64,000 bases of DNA from Alteriqipengyuania lutimaris (GCF_003363135.1 NZ_QRBB01000001.1:434001-498000), one strand, 5' to 3'; positions 35,811 to 47,362 are shown, counted from the first letter of the stretch. Program-made: numbers and translations. Notes: a model not told the origin generated them from the sequence alone.

Positions 35811-35844
35811 AAAAGGCCGCCCGGTCGCCCGGACGGCCCTTCTC
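35811..35844. terminator. Bidirectional terminator between trmB and beta-barrel gene
   Basis: Ten-base arms GGCCGCCCGG and CCGGACGGCC (one mismatch, TCGC loop region) are flanked by AAAA on the left and CTTCTCTC on the right. They separate the convergent trmB and outer-membrane protein genes. The U-tract is weak for rightward transcription and better leftward. Confidence 0.6.
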
Positions 35845-35867
35845 TCACCCGCCCAAGGTTGAAAGAA

Positions 35868-36500
35868 TCAGAAGCGGACGCCGACGCCGGCCACCACCTG
35901 ATCGGTGGTCACTTCGCCCACGTCTCCGCCGACATCGCCGTAGCGCGAGCGGCGATATTCCAGCCGCGCTTCGAGCGGGCCGGGCAGCTGCACCTGCACG
36001 CCGCCGCCGTAGCGCAGGCCGGTCGCGTTTTCCTCGATATCGGCAAAGGACCCGGCGGTGGTGAAGGACCGCGTGTCGAGCGCGGTGTAGCCGAACTTGC
36101 CATAGGCGGCGATGCCCGGCGTCACCGCGAAGCCCGCCCGCGCGCCCAGATAGTACTGGCCATTCGATTCGAGCCCGTCGCGGGCCCCTGCGAAGCTGTC
36201 GGGAAACTCGGTCGATGCATCGCTGGCCGAATATTCGCCCTCGACGCCGACGAAGGCGCTGCCGAACGACATGTCGTAGCCCGCAGCAATCCCGTAGACC
36301 ACCGAATCGGCGTCGGCGGTCACGCTGCTATCCTCCGATTCCACGCCGAGGCCTTCGAAGCCCGCGAGAACGCCGACATGCAGCCCGCCGGGCGCGATGT
36401 CCTGCTCCGGATCCTGGGCGGCGGCGGGCGATGCCGCGAGCGCTGCCGTGGCGCCGAGGATGGCGCCCACCCTGACGATGCTTGCGATCGATCTGTTCAT
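35868..36500 (-). CDS. Outer-membrane beta-barrel protein (OmpA-like/opacity family)
   Basis: The 210-residue protein has a signal peptide (MNRSIASIVRVGAILGATAALAASPAAAQ). The mature part is built of alternating amphipathic strands: GGLHVGVLAGFEGLGVE, FVGVEGEYSAS, YYLGARAGFAV, AAYGKFGYTALD, and a final TTDQVVAGVGVRF. The last residue is Phe, the outer-membrane insertion signal for the Bam complex. It is a small eight-stranded porin-like barrel of unknown substrate. ATG at 36500 marks the signal peptide start. A CtrA-like box lies 57 bases upstream. Confidence 0.88.
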   Translation of the reverse strand: MNRSIASIVRVGAILGATAALAASPAAAQDPEQDIAPGGLHVGVLAGFEGLGVESEDSSVTADADSVVYGIAAGYDMSFGSAFVGVEGEYSASDASTEFPDSFAGARDGLESNGQYYLGARAGFAVTPGIAAYGKFGYTALDTRSFTTAGSFADIEENATGLRYGGGVQVQLPGPLEARLEYRRSRYGDVGGDVGEVTTDQVVAGVGVRF

Positions 36501-36556
36501 GCGTGTCCTTTCGCGTGCCTCGATTGGCACTCGCGCGCCTTCTGGACGGACTATGG

Positions 36557-36573
36557 TTATCGGAGGGTTAACC
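36557..36573 (+). promoter_or_regulatory. CtrA-like box between beta-barrel and DUF892 genes
   Basis: TTAT-CGGAGGG-TTAACC matches TTAA-N7-TTAACC with a single mismatch, in the 190-base divergent gap. It could affect either gene. Confidence 0.45.
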
Positions 36574-36690
36574 GGACGCACGACCGGGCGCGTGTCCGCA
36601 CCCGCTGGTCCGCAGCCTTCTGCGCAAGTCCGGAACGATTGCCGCGTCCTGCGCGCTTCCTTGGTAGACCTTACGAAGGAGAGAAAGATC

Positions 36691-37185
36691 ATGGCCCTCA
36701 ATACCCTCAAAGACGTTTACATCGACCAGCTGCAGGACATCTACAGCGCCGACCGCCAGTCGCTCGAAGCGACCAAGAAACTGCACGAGCGGGCGAGCGA
36801 CCCCGATCTGAAGGCAGCACTGAAAGCCGGCGTCGAAGGCATCCAGAGCGGGCTCGACACCCTCAAGCCCATCATCGAAGGCCACGGCGCCAAGCCGACC
36901 GGCGAATTCTGCAAGGGCATGGAAGGCATCGTGAAGGAAGTCGACGCGCATGTGATCAACACCGAGTTCGGCGACGATGCGGTGCGCGACGCGATGATCA
37001 TCACGCAGTACCAGCGCATGACGCATTATGGCCTCGCCGGTTATGGCTGCGTGGTCGCCTTTGCCAAGCGCCTCGGCCTCGATGACGAAGCCGCCAAGCT
37101 CAACGAATGCCTCGACAACACCTACGAAGGCGACCGCCGGATGACCGACATCGCGGTCGGCGACGTCAACAAGCAGGCCGCCTGA
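36691..37185 (+). CDS. DUF892 (YciE/YciF) ferritin-like protein
   Basis: The 164-residue helical protein opens LNTLKDVYIDQLQDIYSADRQ, the DUF892 signature. HVINTEFGDDAVRDAMIITQYQRMTHYGLAGYG follows with Glu/His positions of a four-helix ferritin-like bundle. Members are linked to stress and stationary phase, with little mechanistic knowledge. GAAGGAGAG precedes the ATG. A short-chain dehydrogenase follows 71 bases later and may share regulation. Confidence 0.92.
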   Translation: MALNTLKDVYIDQLQDIYSADRQSLEATKKLHERASDPDLKAALKAGVEGIQSGLDTLKPIIEGHGAKPTGEFCKGMEGIVKEVDAHVINTEFGDDAVRDAMIITQYQRMTHYGLAGYGCVVAFAKRLGLDDEAAKLNECLDNTYEGDRRMTDIAVGDVNKQAA

Positions 37186-37256
37186 GGCACACCATCTGCG
37201 AACCTTCGCGGGCGTCGGCATGGTCGGCGCCCGCATTGCATTGAGGAGCCATATTC

Positions 37257-37943
37257 ATGAGCGAACCCAAGAGCATTCTCATCATCGGAGCATCGCGCGG
37301 CATCGGGCTGGGCCTCGCGCGCGAGTTCGCCAGCCGCGGCTGGCAGGTCACCGCAAGCGAACGCAGCCGCAGCGACGCGCTGCACGAGGCGGGCGAGATC
37401 GACATCGTGACCGTCGACGTCACCGAACCCGACAGCTACCTCGGCCTCAAGAACAAGTTCGCCGAGAAATCGCTCGACGCGATCATCGTCAACGCCGGCA
37501 TCACGGGCGCCGACCACCAGTCCGCCGAAGCCGCGACCGACGAGGAAATCGCGCACGTCATGCAGACCAACGCCTACGGCCCCGCGCGGGTCGGCAAGGC
37601 GCTGCTGCCGATGCTGAAGGATGGCGGTACGCTGGCCTTCATGTCCTCGCTGATGGGATCGATCGCCGACAGTTCGGGCGGGTTCGAATTCTACCGCGTG
37701 AGCAAGGCGAGCCTCAACATGCTCGCCAAGGGCATCGCCGAACAACAGGCGAAGGCGCGCGACATCGAAGTCCTCTCGCTCCACCCCGGGTGGGTCCAGA
37801 CCGACATGGGCGGGCCCAACGCCAAGATCACGGTCAAGGAAAGCTGCACCGGCCTTGCCGACGTGGTCGAGAAGGCCGGTGGCCCAAATTCCGGGGGCGG
37901 CTACCGCTTCGTCAATTACAAGGGCGAGGAACTGCGCTTCTAG
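37257..37943 (+). CDS. Short-chain dehydrogenase/reductase
   Basis: The 228-residue SDR has the cofactor loop IIGASRGIGLGLA near 10, IIVNAGITG near 78, and catalytic Ser in FMSSLMGS with YRVSK near 156-160. HPGWVQTDMGGPNA closes the fold. The gene is preceded by TGAGGAGCC. The substrate is unknown; the sequence is closest to C-factor-like or sniffer-type carbonyl reductases. Its stop lies four bases from the convergent maeB stop. Confidence 0.92.
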   Translation: MSEPKSILIIGASRGIGLGLAREFASRGWQVTASERSRSDALHEAGEIDIVTVDVTEPDSYLGLKNKFAEKSLDAIIVNAGITGADHQSAEAATDEEIAHVMQTNAYGPARVGKALLPMLKDGGTLAFMSSLMGSIADSSGGFEFYRVSKASLNMLAKGIAEQQAKARDIEVLSLHPGWVQTDMGGPNAKITVKESCTGLADVVEKAGGPNSGGGYRFVNYKGEELRF

Positions 37944-37946
37944 CGC

Positions 37947-40232
<2,286 letters not shown>

Positions 40233-40354
40233 TCGCGCCCTCGTTGTTCTGCTTGTGCTTCGCCCTAGCCGTCACCTTCCGACAGTCAAAGACTCAATCC
40301 TGAAGGGAGTACTGCCGGCTTGACGACGCGCCGCCGCAGGATAGCAATCCCCGC

Positions 40355-41068
40355 ATGGCCCCAAACGATCCCGAGTCGGACGCCGCGCAAAGCAGGATCG
40401 CAGCGCTGGAGGCGCGGCTCGATGCGATCGAACGGCTGGGCTCGCACGGGGGTGTCGTGGACCGCATCCTGCGTTACCTGCCGTGGCTGGCGATCGGCAA
40501 CCTGGTGGTCGGAATACCGGCGGTCGCCATCTCGCTCTCGGTCGCCTATTTCGCCTTCGTTCAGGCCAATGCGACCGACAAGATGCAGGTCGCAGCCGTC
40601 TGGCCCAGCGTCAGCTACATCACCTCCAATCAGGGCGCGGAGGATGGCGCACCGGGGCCGATCCGCATGGCGCTGGCCAATAGCGGCGTGGGCCCGGCGA
40701 TCGTGCGCGGGCTGCAGGTCGAATACGAGGGCAAGCGCTACGTCGGTTTCGAGGATCTTCTGCGCGCCTGCTGCGCATCCCCGGGCGAATCGGTGTCGAC
40801 CGGGATCGGATCTATCAACGGCGAAGTGCTGCGCCCGGGCGAGGAAGCGATGTTCGCTATGGTCATCCCGGACGGAACGCCGCCCGAGGTTTTCGAGCGG
40901 TTCAACCGCGAACGCCTGCGGTTCAAGATAAGCCTTTGCTATTGCTCGGTATTCGACGATTGCTGGGTCGAAAGCTGGGACCTCGACCAGCCCAAACCGG
41001 TCGACCAGTGTCCCGCCGACTGGGTCCAGTATTCCGGTTTTCCCCAAGGGCCGCTCGAGGAGCGATGA
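40355..41068 (+). CDS. Hypothetical protein with one membrane segment
   Basis: The 237-residue protein has a short coiled-coil-like N-terminus (AQSRIAALEARLDAIERLG), one membrane helix near 43-68 (LAIGNLVVGIPAVAISLSVAYFAF), and an outside domain of about 165 residues with several cysteines (LLRACCASPG, SLCYCSVFDDCW) that could form disulfides. I do not recognise the family; no catalytic motif is visible. It lies between the divergent maeB and mutS, 35 bases before mutS on the same strand. Confidence 0.75.
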   Translation: MAPNDPESDAAQSRIAALEARLDAIERLGSHGGVVDRILRYLPWLAIGNLVVGIPAVAISLSVAYFAFVQANATDKMQVAAVWPSVSYITSNQGAEDGAPGPIRMALANSGVGPAIVRGLQVEYEGKRYVGFEDLLRACCASPGESVSTGIGSINGEVLRPGEEAMFAMVIPDGTPPEVFERFNRERLRFKISLCYCSVFDDCWVESWDLDQPKPVDQCPADWVQYSGFPQGPLEER

Positions 41069-41103
41069 CCCCGCGCCGCTGACCCGGTAAAGCCCCACTC
41101 CCG

Positions 41104-43725
41104 ATGGCCGCGAGCAAACCCACCCCGATGATGGAACAGTACCACGCGCTGAAGCGCGAGGCGGGCGAGTGCCTGCTGTTCTACCGCATGGGCGACTTCT
41201 TCGAGCTGTTCTTCGACGACGCCAAGGTCGCCGCCGGGGTGCTCGACATCGCGCTGACCAGCCGGGGTGAAAGCGGCGGCGAATCCGTGCCGATGTGCGG
41301 CGTGCCCGTCCATTCCGCGGATGGCTATCTCGCCCGCCTGATCCGCGCGGGCCACCGCGTCGCCATTGCCGAACAGGTCGAGACGCCCGACGAGGCCAAG
41401 GCGCGCGCCAAAGCGGAGGGTAAGCCCTCGTCCAAGGTGCTGGTCGCGCGCCAGATCATCCGCTTCGTCACCGCCGGCACGCTGACCGAGGATGCCCTGC
41501 TCGAGCCGCGCCGCGCCAACCGGCTGGCAGCGGTGTGCGACGTGCGCGGGCGCATGGGGATCGCGGCCTGCGACATCTCGACCGGGCGGATGGAGCTGGA
41601 AGAGGCCGATGCGGGCGGGCTGTCCGCCGCGCTGTCGCGCCTCGGCGCCAGCGAGATCGTGGCGCCCGAGGACTGGGCCATGGCGCCGGACGAGGCCACT
41701 TTGCGACCCGCGTCGGACTTCGCGAGCGAGCGCGGGCGGAAGCGGTTGCAGGACCTGCACGGCGTTTCCACGCTCGACGCGTTCGGCGATTTCTCGCGCG
41801 CCATGCTGGCCGCGGCGGGCGGTCTGCTCGCCTATCTCGAACATGCCGGGCGCGGCGCGATGCCGTTCCTCCTGCCGCCGACGGTCAATGCGAGCGATGC
41901 GCTGATGGCGATCGACGAGGCCAGCCGGACCAGTCTCGAGATCACTGCGACGCAGGCCGGTGCCCGGGCGGGCAGCCTGCTGGGTACGGTCGATCGTTGC
42001 GTGACGAGCGCGGGCGCGCGGCTGCTTGCCGAAGACCTGTCCGCCCCGCTCGCCCGCAAGCCCGCGATCGATGGACGCCTCGCGCTGGTGCGCTTCTTCC
42101 ACGAGGATCCGATCCTGCGCAGCGACACGCGCGAAGCATTGCGTGCGATCCCCGATATCGCCCGCGCGCTGGCGCGGCTGGTCGCGGATCGGGGGTCTCC
42201 GCGCGATCTCGGCCAGGTGCGCGACGGGCTGGCGCAGGCGCGTATGCTCCATGCCAGCCTCTCGCGGTTGCCCGATCTTCCCGCGCTGCTGACGGAACTG
42301 CTGCCTCGATTGACCGGGCACGCCGGGCTGGTCGACGAGCTGGGTCGCGCGCTGGTCCCGTCTCCGCCGACCGAGCGCAGCAATGGCGGCTTCATCGCCG
42401 AAGGCTACGACGCCGCGCTCGATTCGCTGCGCGAGACATCGGGCAATGCGCGCCGCGCGATCGCCGCGCTCGAGGCGGGCTACCGCAAGGAAACCGGCGT
42501 CTCCTCGCTCAAGATCAAGCATAACGGCGTGCTCGGCTATTTCATCGAGGTGCCCGCGCGCCACGGCGATGCGCTGATGGCGCCCGACAGCGGCTTTACC
42601 CACCGTCAGACGATGGCGAATGCGGTGCGGTTCAACTCGCTTCACCTGCACGAGGAAGCGAACCGGATCGCCGAGGCAGGCGGCCGCGCACTCGCCGCCG
42701 AGGAAGCGCATTTCGAATCGCTGGCCCAGCTGGTCGTCGAGGCGCGCGAGGCCATCGCCCGCACCGCCGACGGGCTGGCCCGGATCGACGTGGCGGCAGG
42801 ACTGGCAGAGCGTGCGGCGGAGGGCGACTGGTGCGCGCCGCAAATCGAGGATGCGCCCTGCCTCGATATCGTCGCCGGGCGACATCCGGTGGTCGAAGCG
42901 GCTCTGGCCAAGGCGGGTGAGCGGTTCGTGCCCAATGATTGCGGTCTCGACGATACCGGCCGCCTGTGGCTGATCGGCGGGCCCAACATGGGAGGTAAAT
43001 CGACCTTCCTGCGCGCCAATGCGCTGATCGTGCTGCTGGCGCAGGCGGGCAGCTACGTGCCCGCGCAAAGCGCGCGGATCGGGCTGGTCGACCGGCTGTT
43101 CAGCCGAGTGGGCGCGAGCGACAACCTGGCGCGCGGTCGCTCGACCTTCATGGTCGAAATGGTCGAGACCGCAGCGATCCTCGCGCAGGCGACTCCGCGC
43201 AGCTTCGTCATCCTCGACGAGGTCGGGCGCGGCACCTCGACCTATGACGGGCTGGCATTGGCCTGGGCGGTGGCCGAGGCGATCCACGAACAGAACCGCT
43301 GCCGCTGCCTCTTCGCGACGCATTACCACGAGCTCGCGCGGCTGGCCGAGACCTGCGAGGCGCTGTCGCTCCATCACGTGCGCGCCCGCGAATGGCAGGG
43401 CGATCTGGTGCTGCTGCACGAAGTCTCGGAAGGCCCCGCCGACCGCAGCTACGGCCTTGCAGTCGCGAAGCTGGCGGGGGTGCCCGCAGGCGTGGTCGAC
43501 CGGGCGAGCGCGGTGCTCGCAAAGCTTGAGCGTGGGCGTGAGGAAACCGGCGGACTTGCGGCGGGTCTCGGCGATCTGCCGCTGTTTTCCGCCGCTTTCC
43601 AGGCGGAAGAGGATGCATGCGACACGTTGCGCGAAAAACTCTCCGCACTCGATATCGACGCGCTGTCTCCGCGCGAGGCGCTCGACATGCTGTACGAATT
43701 GAAGCGCGAAGCGGGCGAAAGCTAA
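41104..43725 (+). CDS. mutS: DNA mismatch repair protein MutS
   Basis: The 873-residue protein recognises mismatches and small loops. The mismatch-contact motif is in YRMGDFFELFFDDA near residue 33-45. Connector, lever and clamp domains follow, then the ABC-type ATPase with Walker A GPNMGGKST near 629, signature SRVGASDNLARGRSTFMVEM, Walker B FVILDEVGRGTSTYDG and ATHYHEL. The C-terminal tail has the usual DALSPREALDMLYELK. Length is standard for MutS1. Confidence 0.98.
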   Translation: MAASKPTPMMEQYHALKREAGECLLFYRMGDFFELFFDDAKVAAGVLDIALTSRGESGGESVPMCGVPVHSADGYLARLIRAGHRVAIAEQVETPDEAKARAKAEGKPSSKVLVARQIIRFVTAGTLTEDALLEPRRANRLAAVCDVRGRMGIAACDISTGRMELEEADAGGLSAALSRLGASEIVAPEDWAMAPDEATLRPASDFASERGRKRLQDLHGVSTLDAFGDFSRAMLAAAGGLLAYLEHAGRGAMPFLLPPTVNASDALMAIDEASRTSLEITATQAGARAGSLLGTVDRCVTSAGARLLAEDLSAPLARKPAIDGRLALVRFFHEDPILRSDTREALRAIPDIARALARLVADRGSPRDLGQVRDGLAQARMLHASLSRLPDLPALLTELLPRLTGHAGLVDELGRALVPSPPTERSNGGFIAEGYDAALDSLRETSGNARRAIAALEAGYRKETGVSSLKIKHNGVLGYFIEVPARHGDALMAPDSGFTHRQTMANAVRFNSLHLHEEANRIAEAGGRALAAEEAHFESLAQLVVEAREAIARTADGLARIDVAAGLAERAAEGDWCAPQIEDAPCLDIVAGRHPVVEAALAKAGERFVPNDCGLDDTGRLWLIGGPNMGGKSTFLRANALIVLLAQAGSYVPAQSARIGLVDRLFSRVGASDNLARGRSTFMVEMVETAAILAQATPRSFVILDEVGRGTSTYDGLALAWAVAEAIHEQNRCRCLFATHYHELARLAETCEALSLHHVRAREWQGDLVLLHEVSEGPADRSYGLAVAKLAGVPAGVVDRASAVLAKLERGREETGGLAAGLGDLPLFSAAFQAEEDACDTLREKLSALDIDALSPREALDMLYELKREAGES

Positions 43726-43773
43726 CCTTAGCTGGATTTGCCATCGGGCGCAGGGCCGCTAGGTTCTTCTTTC

Positions 43774-44172
43774 ATGGCACAGGACGATCCCCCCCAAGAT
43801 CCGGACAAGAGCACCCAGTGGGCCGAATTCCGGACCGACCTGGCGGAGGACCGCAACATCATGGCGATGGAGCGGACCTTCGCGGGCTGGATGCGCACCG
43901 CCTTCGCCGCGATCGGTATCGGGCTGGGCTTCCGGGCGCTGTTCGGCAGCTGGGACCCCGCGTGGATGCCCAAGGTGATCGCGACCGCGTTCATCCTCGG
44001 CGGCGGCTGGCTCGCGATCACTGCGGAGCGGCGCGCGTGCAAGACACTGGCGCGTCTGAGCACGCACGAGTTCGAGCCGATCCCGACCCCCAATTTCCGC
44101 GTCATGGCGTATGGGGTCGCGATCGGCTCGCTCGTCGTCACCGTCGGTCTGTGGGTGCTGGTGGAAGGCTGA
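43774..44172 (+). CDS. DUF202 family membrane protein
   Basis: The 132-residue protein has the DUF202 opening LAEDRNIMAMERTFAGWMRTAFAAIGIGLGF, then helices near 72-90 and 110-130. Family members such as YidH are small inner-membrane proteins of unknown function. ATG at 43774 precedes an acidic soluble leader. It follows mutS by 48 bases. Confidence 0.88.
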   Translation: MAQDDPPQDPDKSTQWAEFRTDLAEDRNIMAMERTFAGWMRTAFAAIGIGLGFRALFGSWDPAWMPKVIATAFILGGGWLAITAERRACKTLARLSTHEFEPIPTPNFRVMAYGVAIGSLVVTVGLWVLVEG

Positions 44173-44191
44173 GATAGCCTTCCGGCAAAGC

Positions 44192-44548
44192 TCAGGTTCC
44201 GTCGCCGCGCAGGCCATCGGGCTTGGACGGCTTGCCGTACTTGTCGACATTGTCGTCGTGGTTGGGCTCGCCCGCATAGGCCGACATGTCGACCGTGTTG
44301 CCCCGCTCCATCTGGTTCATGTGATCGACCACGTCCTGCGCGTCGGGCGCGGTCAGGCCGCTGGGCGCATGGTCGCTGTTGGTGCCGAGGATCGAAGTCG
44401 AGACGTTCTGCGCCTGGTCGGACACGGTCTGCGCCTGCTCGTAGGACCCGACCTGCTCCGAATTCTCGTTCTCGGGTGCCAGCTCGTCGGTCTGGCGACG
44501 CTCGCCGTCGAAATCGGAGGGCAGCTCGTTCTTGTTCTTGTCGTTCAT
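44192..44548 (-). CDS. Hydrophilic, probably disordered protein
   Basis: The 118-residue protein is rich in Asp, Asn, Gln and Glu, with no hydrophobic segment and no cysteine. I do not recognise the family. AAGGAGA sits before the ATG at 44548, a strong ribosome site, which rules out a longer in-frame extension into the hairpin repeat upstream. Hydrophilin-like stress proteins have this composition, but that is only a suggestion. It is convergent with the DUF202 gene. Confidence 0.65.
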   Translation of the reverse strand: MNDKNKNELPSDFDGERRQTDELAPENENSEQVGSYEQAQTVSDQAQNVSTSILGTNSDHAPSGLTAPDAQDVVDHMNQMERGNTVDMSAYAGEPNHDDNVDKYGKPSKPDGLRGDGT

Positions 44549-44640
44549 GGGGAATCTCCTTTCCTCATGAACGGGCGGGGGGTTTGCGCGGTTCCGGGGG
44601 GAGGAGGAGTCTTCGTCGCGGTGCCTGCGGGTCATCTTTG

Positions 44641-44726
44641 TTCGGTACCGGCCCGCACCCCCGCCCGGCCAACCCACAGCATAATAACGATGGGTTGGCC
44701 GGGCGGGGGTGTGGGCTGGTACCGAA
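44641..44726. repeat. Long hairpin element, copy 2
   Basis: Arms 44641-44676 and 44691-44726 pair over 36 positions with two G-U wobbles and no mismatch, around a 14-base loop. The arm sequence is nearly that of the element at 26833-26914; the loops differ. It lies after the hydroxyacyl-CoA dehydrogenase stop (44737) and before the hydrophilic protein gene (start 44548), both on the minus strand. No U-tract follows. Confidence 0.85.
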
Positions 44727-44736
44727 TTCCAAAAAA

Positions 44737-45606
44737 CTAACGCGTGGGCACCGGCTCATCGCCCGAATAGTCGTAGAAGCCGCGGCCGGTCTTGCGGCCC
44801 AGCCAGCCGGCTTCGACATATTTCACCAGCAGCGGCGCGGGGCGGTACTTGGTGTCGCCGGTGGTCTCGTGCAGCACGCGGATGATGTCGAGGCAGGTGT
44901 CCAGCCCCACGAAATCGGCCAGCTGCAGCGGGCCCATCGGGTGGTTAAGGCCGAGGCGGCAGCCAAGGTCGATATCCTCGATGCTGGCGGTCGACTGGCC
45001 CAGCACGAAGACCGCTTCGTTGATCATCGGCAGCAGGATGCGATTGACGACGAAGCCGGGCTCGTCCTGCGAGAGGACCACTTCCTTGCCCAGATGATGC
45101 GCGAGGGCGATCGTGCGGTCGGTCACGTCCTTGTCGGTCGCGAGGCCCGGGATCACTTCGATCAGGCCCATCACGGGCACCGGATTGAAGAAGTGCAGCC
45201 CGATGAAGCGCGCGGGGTCGGGCGACCAGTTGGCCATCCGCGTGATCGGGATCGAGCTGGTATTGCTCGCCATGATCGCGCCCTGCGCCAGATGCGTGCC
45301 CGCGTTCTCGAAGATCGCCTTCTTGATCTCCGCCTTCTCGGTCGCGGCTTCGATGATCATGTCGGCTTCCGCCATCGGTGCGACATCGGCGACCGGCTTG
45401 ATCCGGGCGAGCGCGGCGTCGGCATCGGCGGCCTCGATCTTGCCCCTGGAGACCAGCTTGCCGAGTCCCTTCTCGATCCGCTCGCGCGCCTGTTCGGCAA
45501 TGGCGAGTTCGCGATCCGTCAGCAGCACGTCGATCCCGTTCTGGGCGATGGTCTGCGCAATCCCCGAGCCCATCTGGCCCGCGCCGATGACACCGATGGT
45601 TTTCAT
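44737..45606 (-). CDS. 3-hydroxybutyryl-CoA (3-hydroxyacyl-CoA) dehydrogenase
   Basis: The 289-residue enzyme oxidises 3-hydroxyacyl-CoA with NAD or NADP. The Rossmann motif [15 protein letters not shown] is at the N-terminus. [13 protein letters not shown] carries the catalytic-region Ser, [19 protein letters not shown] the catalytic His, and the C-terminal domain has [16 protein letters not shown] and [11 protein letters not shown]. The short length marks a stand-alone Hbd/PaaH type enzyme. ATG at 45606 was chosen over a longer frame because the Rossmann motif follows at once. Confidence 0.96.
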   Translation of the reverse strand: MKTIGVIGAGQMGSGIAQTIAQNGIDVLLTDRELAIAEQARERIEKGLGKLVSRGKIEAADADAALARIKPVADVAPMAEADMIIEAATEKAEIKKAIFENAGTHLAQGAIMASNTSSIPITRMANWSPDPARFIGLHFFNPVPVMGLIEVIPGLATDKDVTDRTIALAHHLGKEVVLSQDEPGFVVNRILLPMINEAVFVLGQSTASIEDIDLGCRLGLNHPMGPLQLADFVGLDTCLDIIRVLHETTGDTKYRPAPLLVKYVEAGWLGRKTGRGFYDYSGDEPVPTR

Positions 45607-45694
45607 GACTCTTTTCCGTCCTTCGCAATTGCAGCAAAGGTGTCGGCTAGCGATCACCGACGCGCATGGCTAGAGGTTAGTTTTATTATGCAAG

Positions 45695-46270
45695 CTAGCG
45701 GTTGGCGCCCGGGACCCACGTTACGTCGGTGCGGCCTTCATCATTGGCGAGGCGCGCGTGGCAGAACAACAGGTCCGACAGGCGGTTGATATATTGCAAT
45801 GCCGCAGGGTTCACCGGCTCATGCTGCGCCAGGTCGGTCATCGTGCGTTCGGCGCGGCGGACCGTGGCGCGCGCGACGTGCAGCCGCGCCGCTGCCTCGC
45901 TCCCGCCGGGGAGCACGAAACTGGTCAGCGGTTCGAGTTTTTCGGTCGCGGCATCGATCGCACGCTCCAGCCATTCGACCTGCGCGGGCACGACGCGCAG
46001 CGCCATGTCGCCCGGCTCGAACCCTTCGGCGTCGAGCGCGCCCTTGGGCGTCGCCAGATCCGCGCCGAGATCGAACAGGTCGTTCTGGATGCGCCGCAAA
46101 TCGCCGGCATCGTCGAGCGCCGCGATCGCGAGGCCGAGCGCGCTGTTCGCCTCGTCGACCGCGCCGATGGCGGCGATCCGCGCGGCATGCTTGGGCGTGC
46201 GGCTGCCATCGACCAGCCCGGTCGTGCCGTCGTCGCCGGTGCGGGTGTAGATCTTGTTGAGCTTGACCAT
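45695..46270 (-). CDS. PduO-type cob(I)alamin adenosyltransferase
   Basis: The 191-residue enzyme makes adenosylcobalamin from cobalamin and ATP. It shows the ATP loop IYTRTGDDGTTGLVDG at the N-terminus, the helix motif VDEANSALGLA and the C-terminal RATVRRAERTM and YINRLSDLLFCHARLAN. The gene lies between a small membrane protein gene and the hydroxyacyl-CoA dehydrogenase on the same strand. No B12-dependent enzyme is visible nearby. Confidence 0.95.
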   Translation of the reverse strand: MVKLNKIYTRTGDDGTTGLVDGSRTPKHAARIAAIGAVDEANSALGLAIAALDDAGDLRRIQNDLFDLGADLATPKGALDAEGFEPGDMALRVVPAQVEWLERAIDAATEKLEPLTSFVLPGGSEAAARLHVARATVRRAERTMTDLAQHEPVNPAALQYINRLSDLLFCHARLANDEGRTDVTWVPGANR

Positions 46271-46288
46271 CGGGGCCCGATGGCCGGG

Positions 46289-46519
46289 TTACTGCGACAC
46301 TGCAAGCAGGATGGCGACCACCAGGATCGCCAGCCCCTGGTACTTGATGCGGTCGAACATCGCCTTGTTCTGCATCATCTGCATCTCGGTCACGGTTTCG
46401 CCCGTATTGTTTTCCAGGTCGATCTTGGTGGTCTTCAGGAAGGCGATGATCCCGCGCACGAGCGAGACCACGACCATGATCGAGAGAAGGACGATTGCGA
46501 TGATAAGAAGTGCGGTCAT
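46289..46519 (-). CDS. Small twin-transmembrane protein (HIG1-like)
   Basis: The 76-residue protein consists of two membrane helices (about 3-27 and 60-75) and a short loop with MQNKAMFDRIKYQGLAIL. That spacing and NKAMFDRIKYQ resemble the twin-transmembrane HIG1-like proteins of alphaproteobacteria, which in some species associate with respiratory supercomplexes. The link here is inference. It starts three bases after the gluQRS stop and ends 18 bases before the adenosyltransferase start, so it is part of that operon. Confidence 0.8.
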   Translation of the reverse strand: MTALLIIAIVLLSIMVVVSLVRGIIAFLKTTKIDLENNTGETVTEMQMMQNKAMFDRIKYQGLAILVVAILLAVSQ

Positions 46520-46522
46520 GAG

Positions 46523-47362
46523 CTAGATGTGGGTGTTACCCAATGAAATGCCACATGGCCATTGTGCGGTACGCAGTTTTTCCGCCCAGCCGCGCCCGTC
46601 CCCGCCCCGTTCGCGGTAATCCGCGATTGCAGGCGATCCGCGCCGCTTGGCGAGCTTGCGCCCGTTCTCGTCCAGCAGCAGCGGATGGTGGTGCCAGCGC
46701 GGCACGGGCAGGTCGAGCAGCGCCTGGAGCAGCCGGTGGATATGCGACGCGTGAAACAGGTCCTGTCCGCGCGTCACCAGCGTCACGCCGTCGGCCGCAT
46801 CGTCGAGCGTCGCCGCAAGGTGGTAACTGGCGGGCAAATCCTTGCGCACCAGCACGACATCGCCGAATTCGCGGGGGTCGGCATGCTGCCCGCCCGCGAG
46901 CGCATCGTGCCACGAGAGATCCTGCCCGGGACGCGCCAGCGCGCGGTCGAGATCGAGCCTGAGTGCGGCCGGCTGCGCAGGATCGAGCAGGCGCCCCTTG
47001 CAGGTGCCCGGATAGATCGCGCCGTCGGGCCCCATGCGCGGCTCCAGCGCCTCGATTTGCCTGCGCGTGCAGGTGCACGGATAGAGCAGCCCTTCGTCGA
47101 GCAGGTGCCGCGCCGCCGCGCGATAGGTTTCCAGCCGCGTGCCCTGCGCGGGCACTTCTTCCCATTCGAGGCCCAGCCATTCGAGATCGCGGCGGAACTC
47201 GTCCGCCAGCTCCGGCCGGCTGCGCGGCCCGTCGATATCCTCGATCCGCAGCACGAAACGCCCATCCGCCTCCTGGGCCAGATCGTGCGCGATAATGGCC
47301 GAATATGCATGGCCCCAGTGCAATGGGCCATTGGGGCTGGGGGCGAAGCGGGTGACGATCAT
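46523..47362 (-). CDS. gluQ: Glutamyl-Q tRNA(Asp) synthetase
   Basis: The 279-residue protein is a truncated GluRS-like enzyme without anticodon-binding domain; it attaches glutamate to queuosine of tRNA-Asp. It has RFAPSPNGPLHWGHAYSA (HIGH-type motif), the zinc cluster YPCTCTRR ... YPGTCKG, and a KLAKRRGS loop in place of KMSKS. These are the GluQRS hallmarks. The ATG at 47362 directly precedes the conserved start. Confidence 0.95.
   Translation of the reverse strand: MIVTRFAPSPNGPLHWGHAYSAIIAHDLAQEADGRFVLRIEDIDGPRSRPELADEFRRDLEWLGLEWEEVPAQGTRLETYRAAARHLLDEGLLYPCTCTRRQIEALEPRMGPDGAIYPGTCKGRLLDPAQPAALRLDLDRALARPGQDLSWHDALAGGQHADPREFGDVVLVRKDLPASYHLAATLDDAADGVTLVTRGQDLFHASHIHRLLQALLDLPVPRWHHHPLLLDENGRKLAKRRGSPAIADYRERGGDGRGWAEKLRTAQWPCGISLGNTHI

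Noticed and set aside
40939..43419. 826-codon open frame antisense to mutS
   Set aside because: Long antisense frames are expected from GC-rich codon bias. MutS motifs on the other strand are complete, and this frame has no recognisable domain; its translation is rich in Arg, Gly, Gln and Asp.
46271..46288. Cobalamin riboswitch upstream of the adenosyltransferase gene
   Set aside because: Only 18 bases separate it from the upstream gene, and there is no B12-box.
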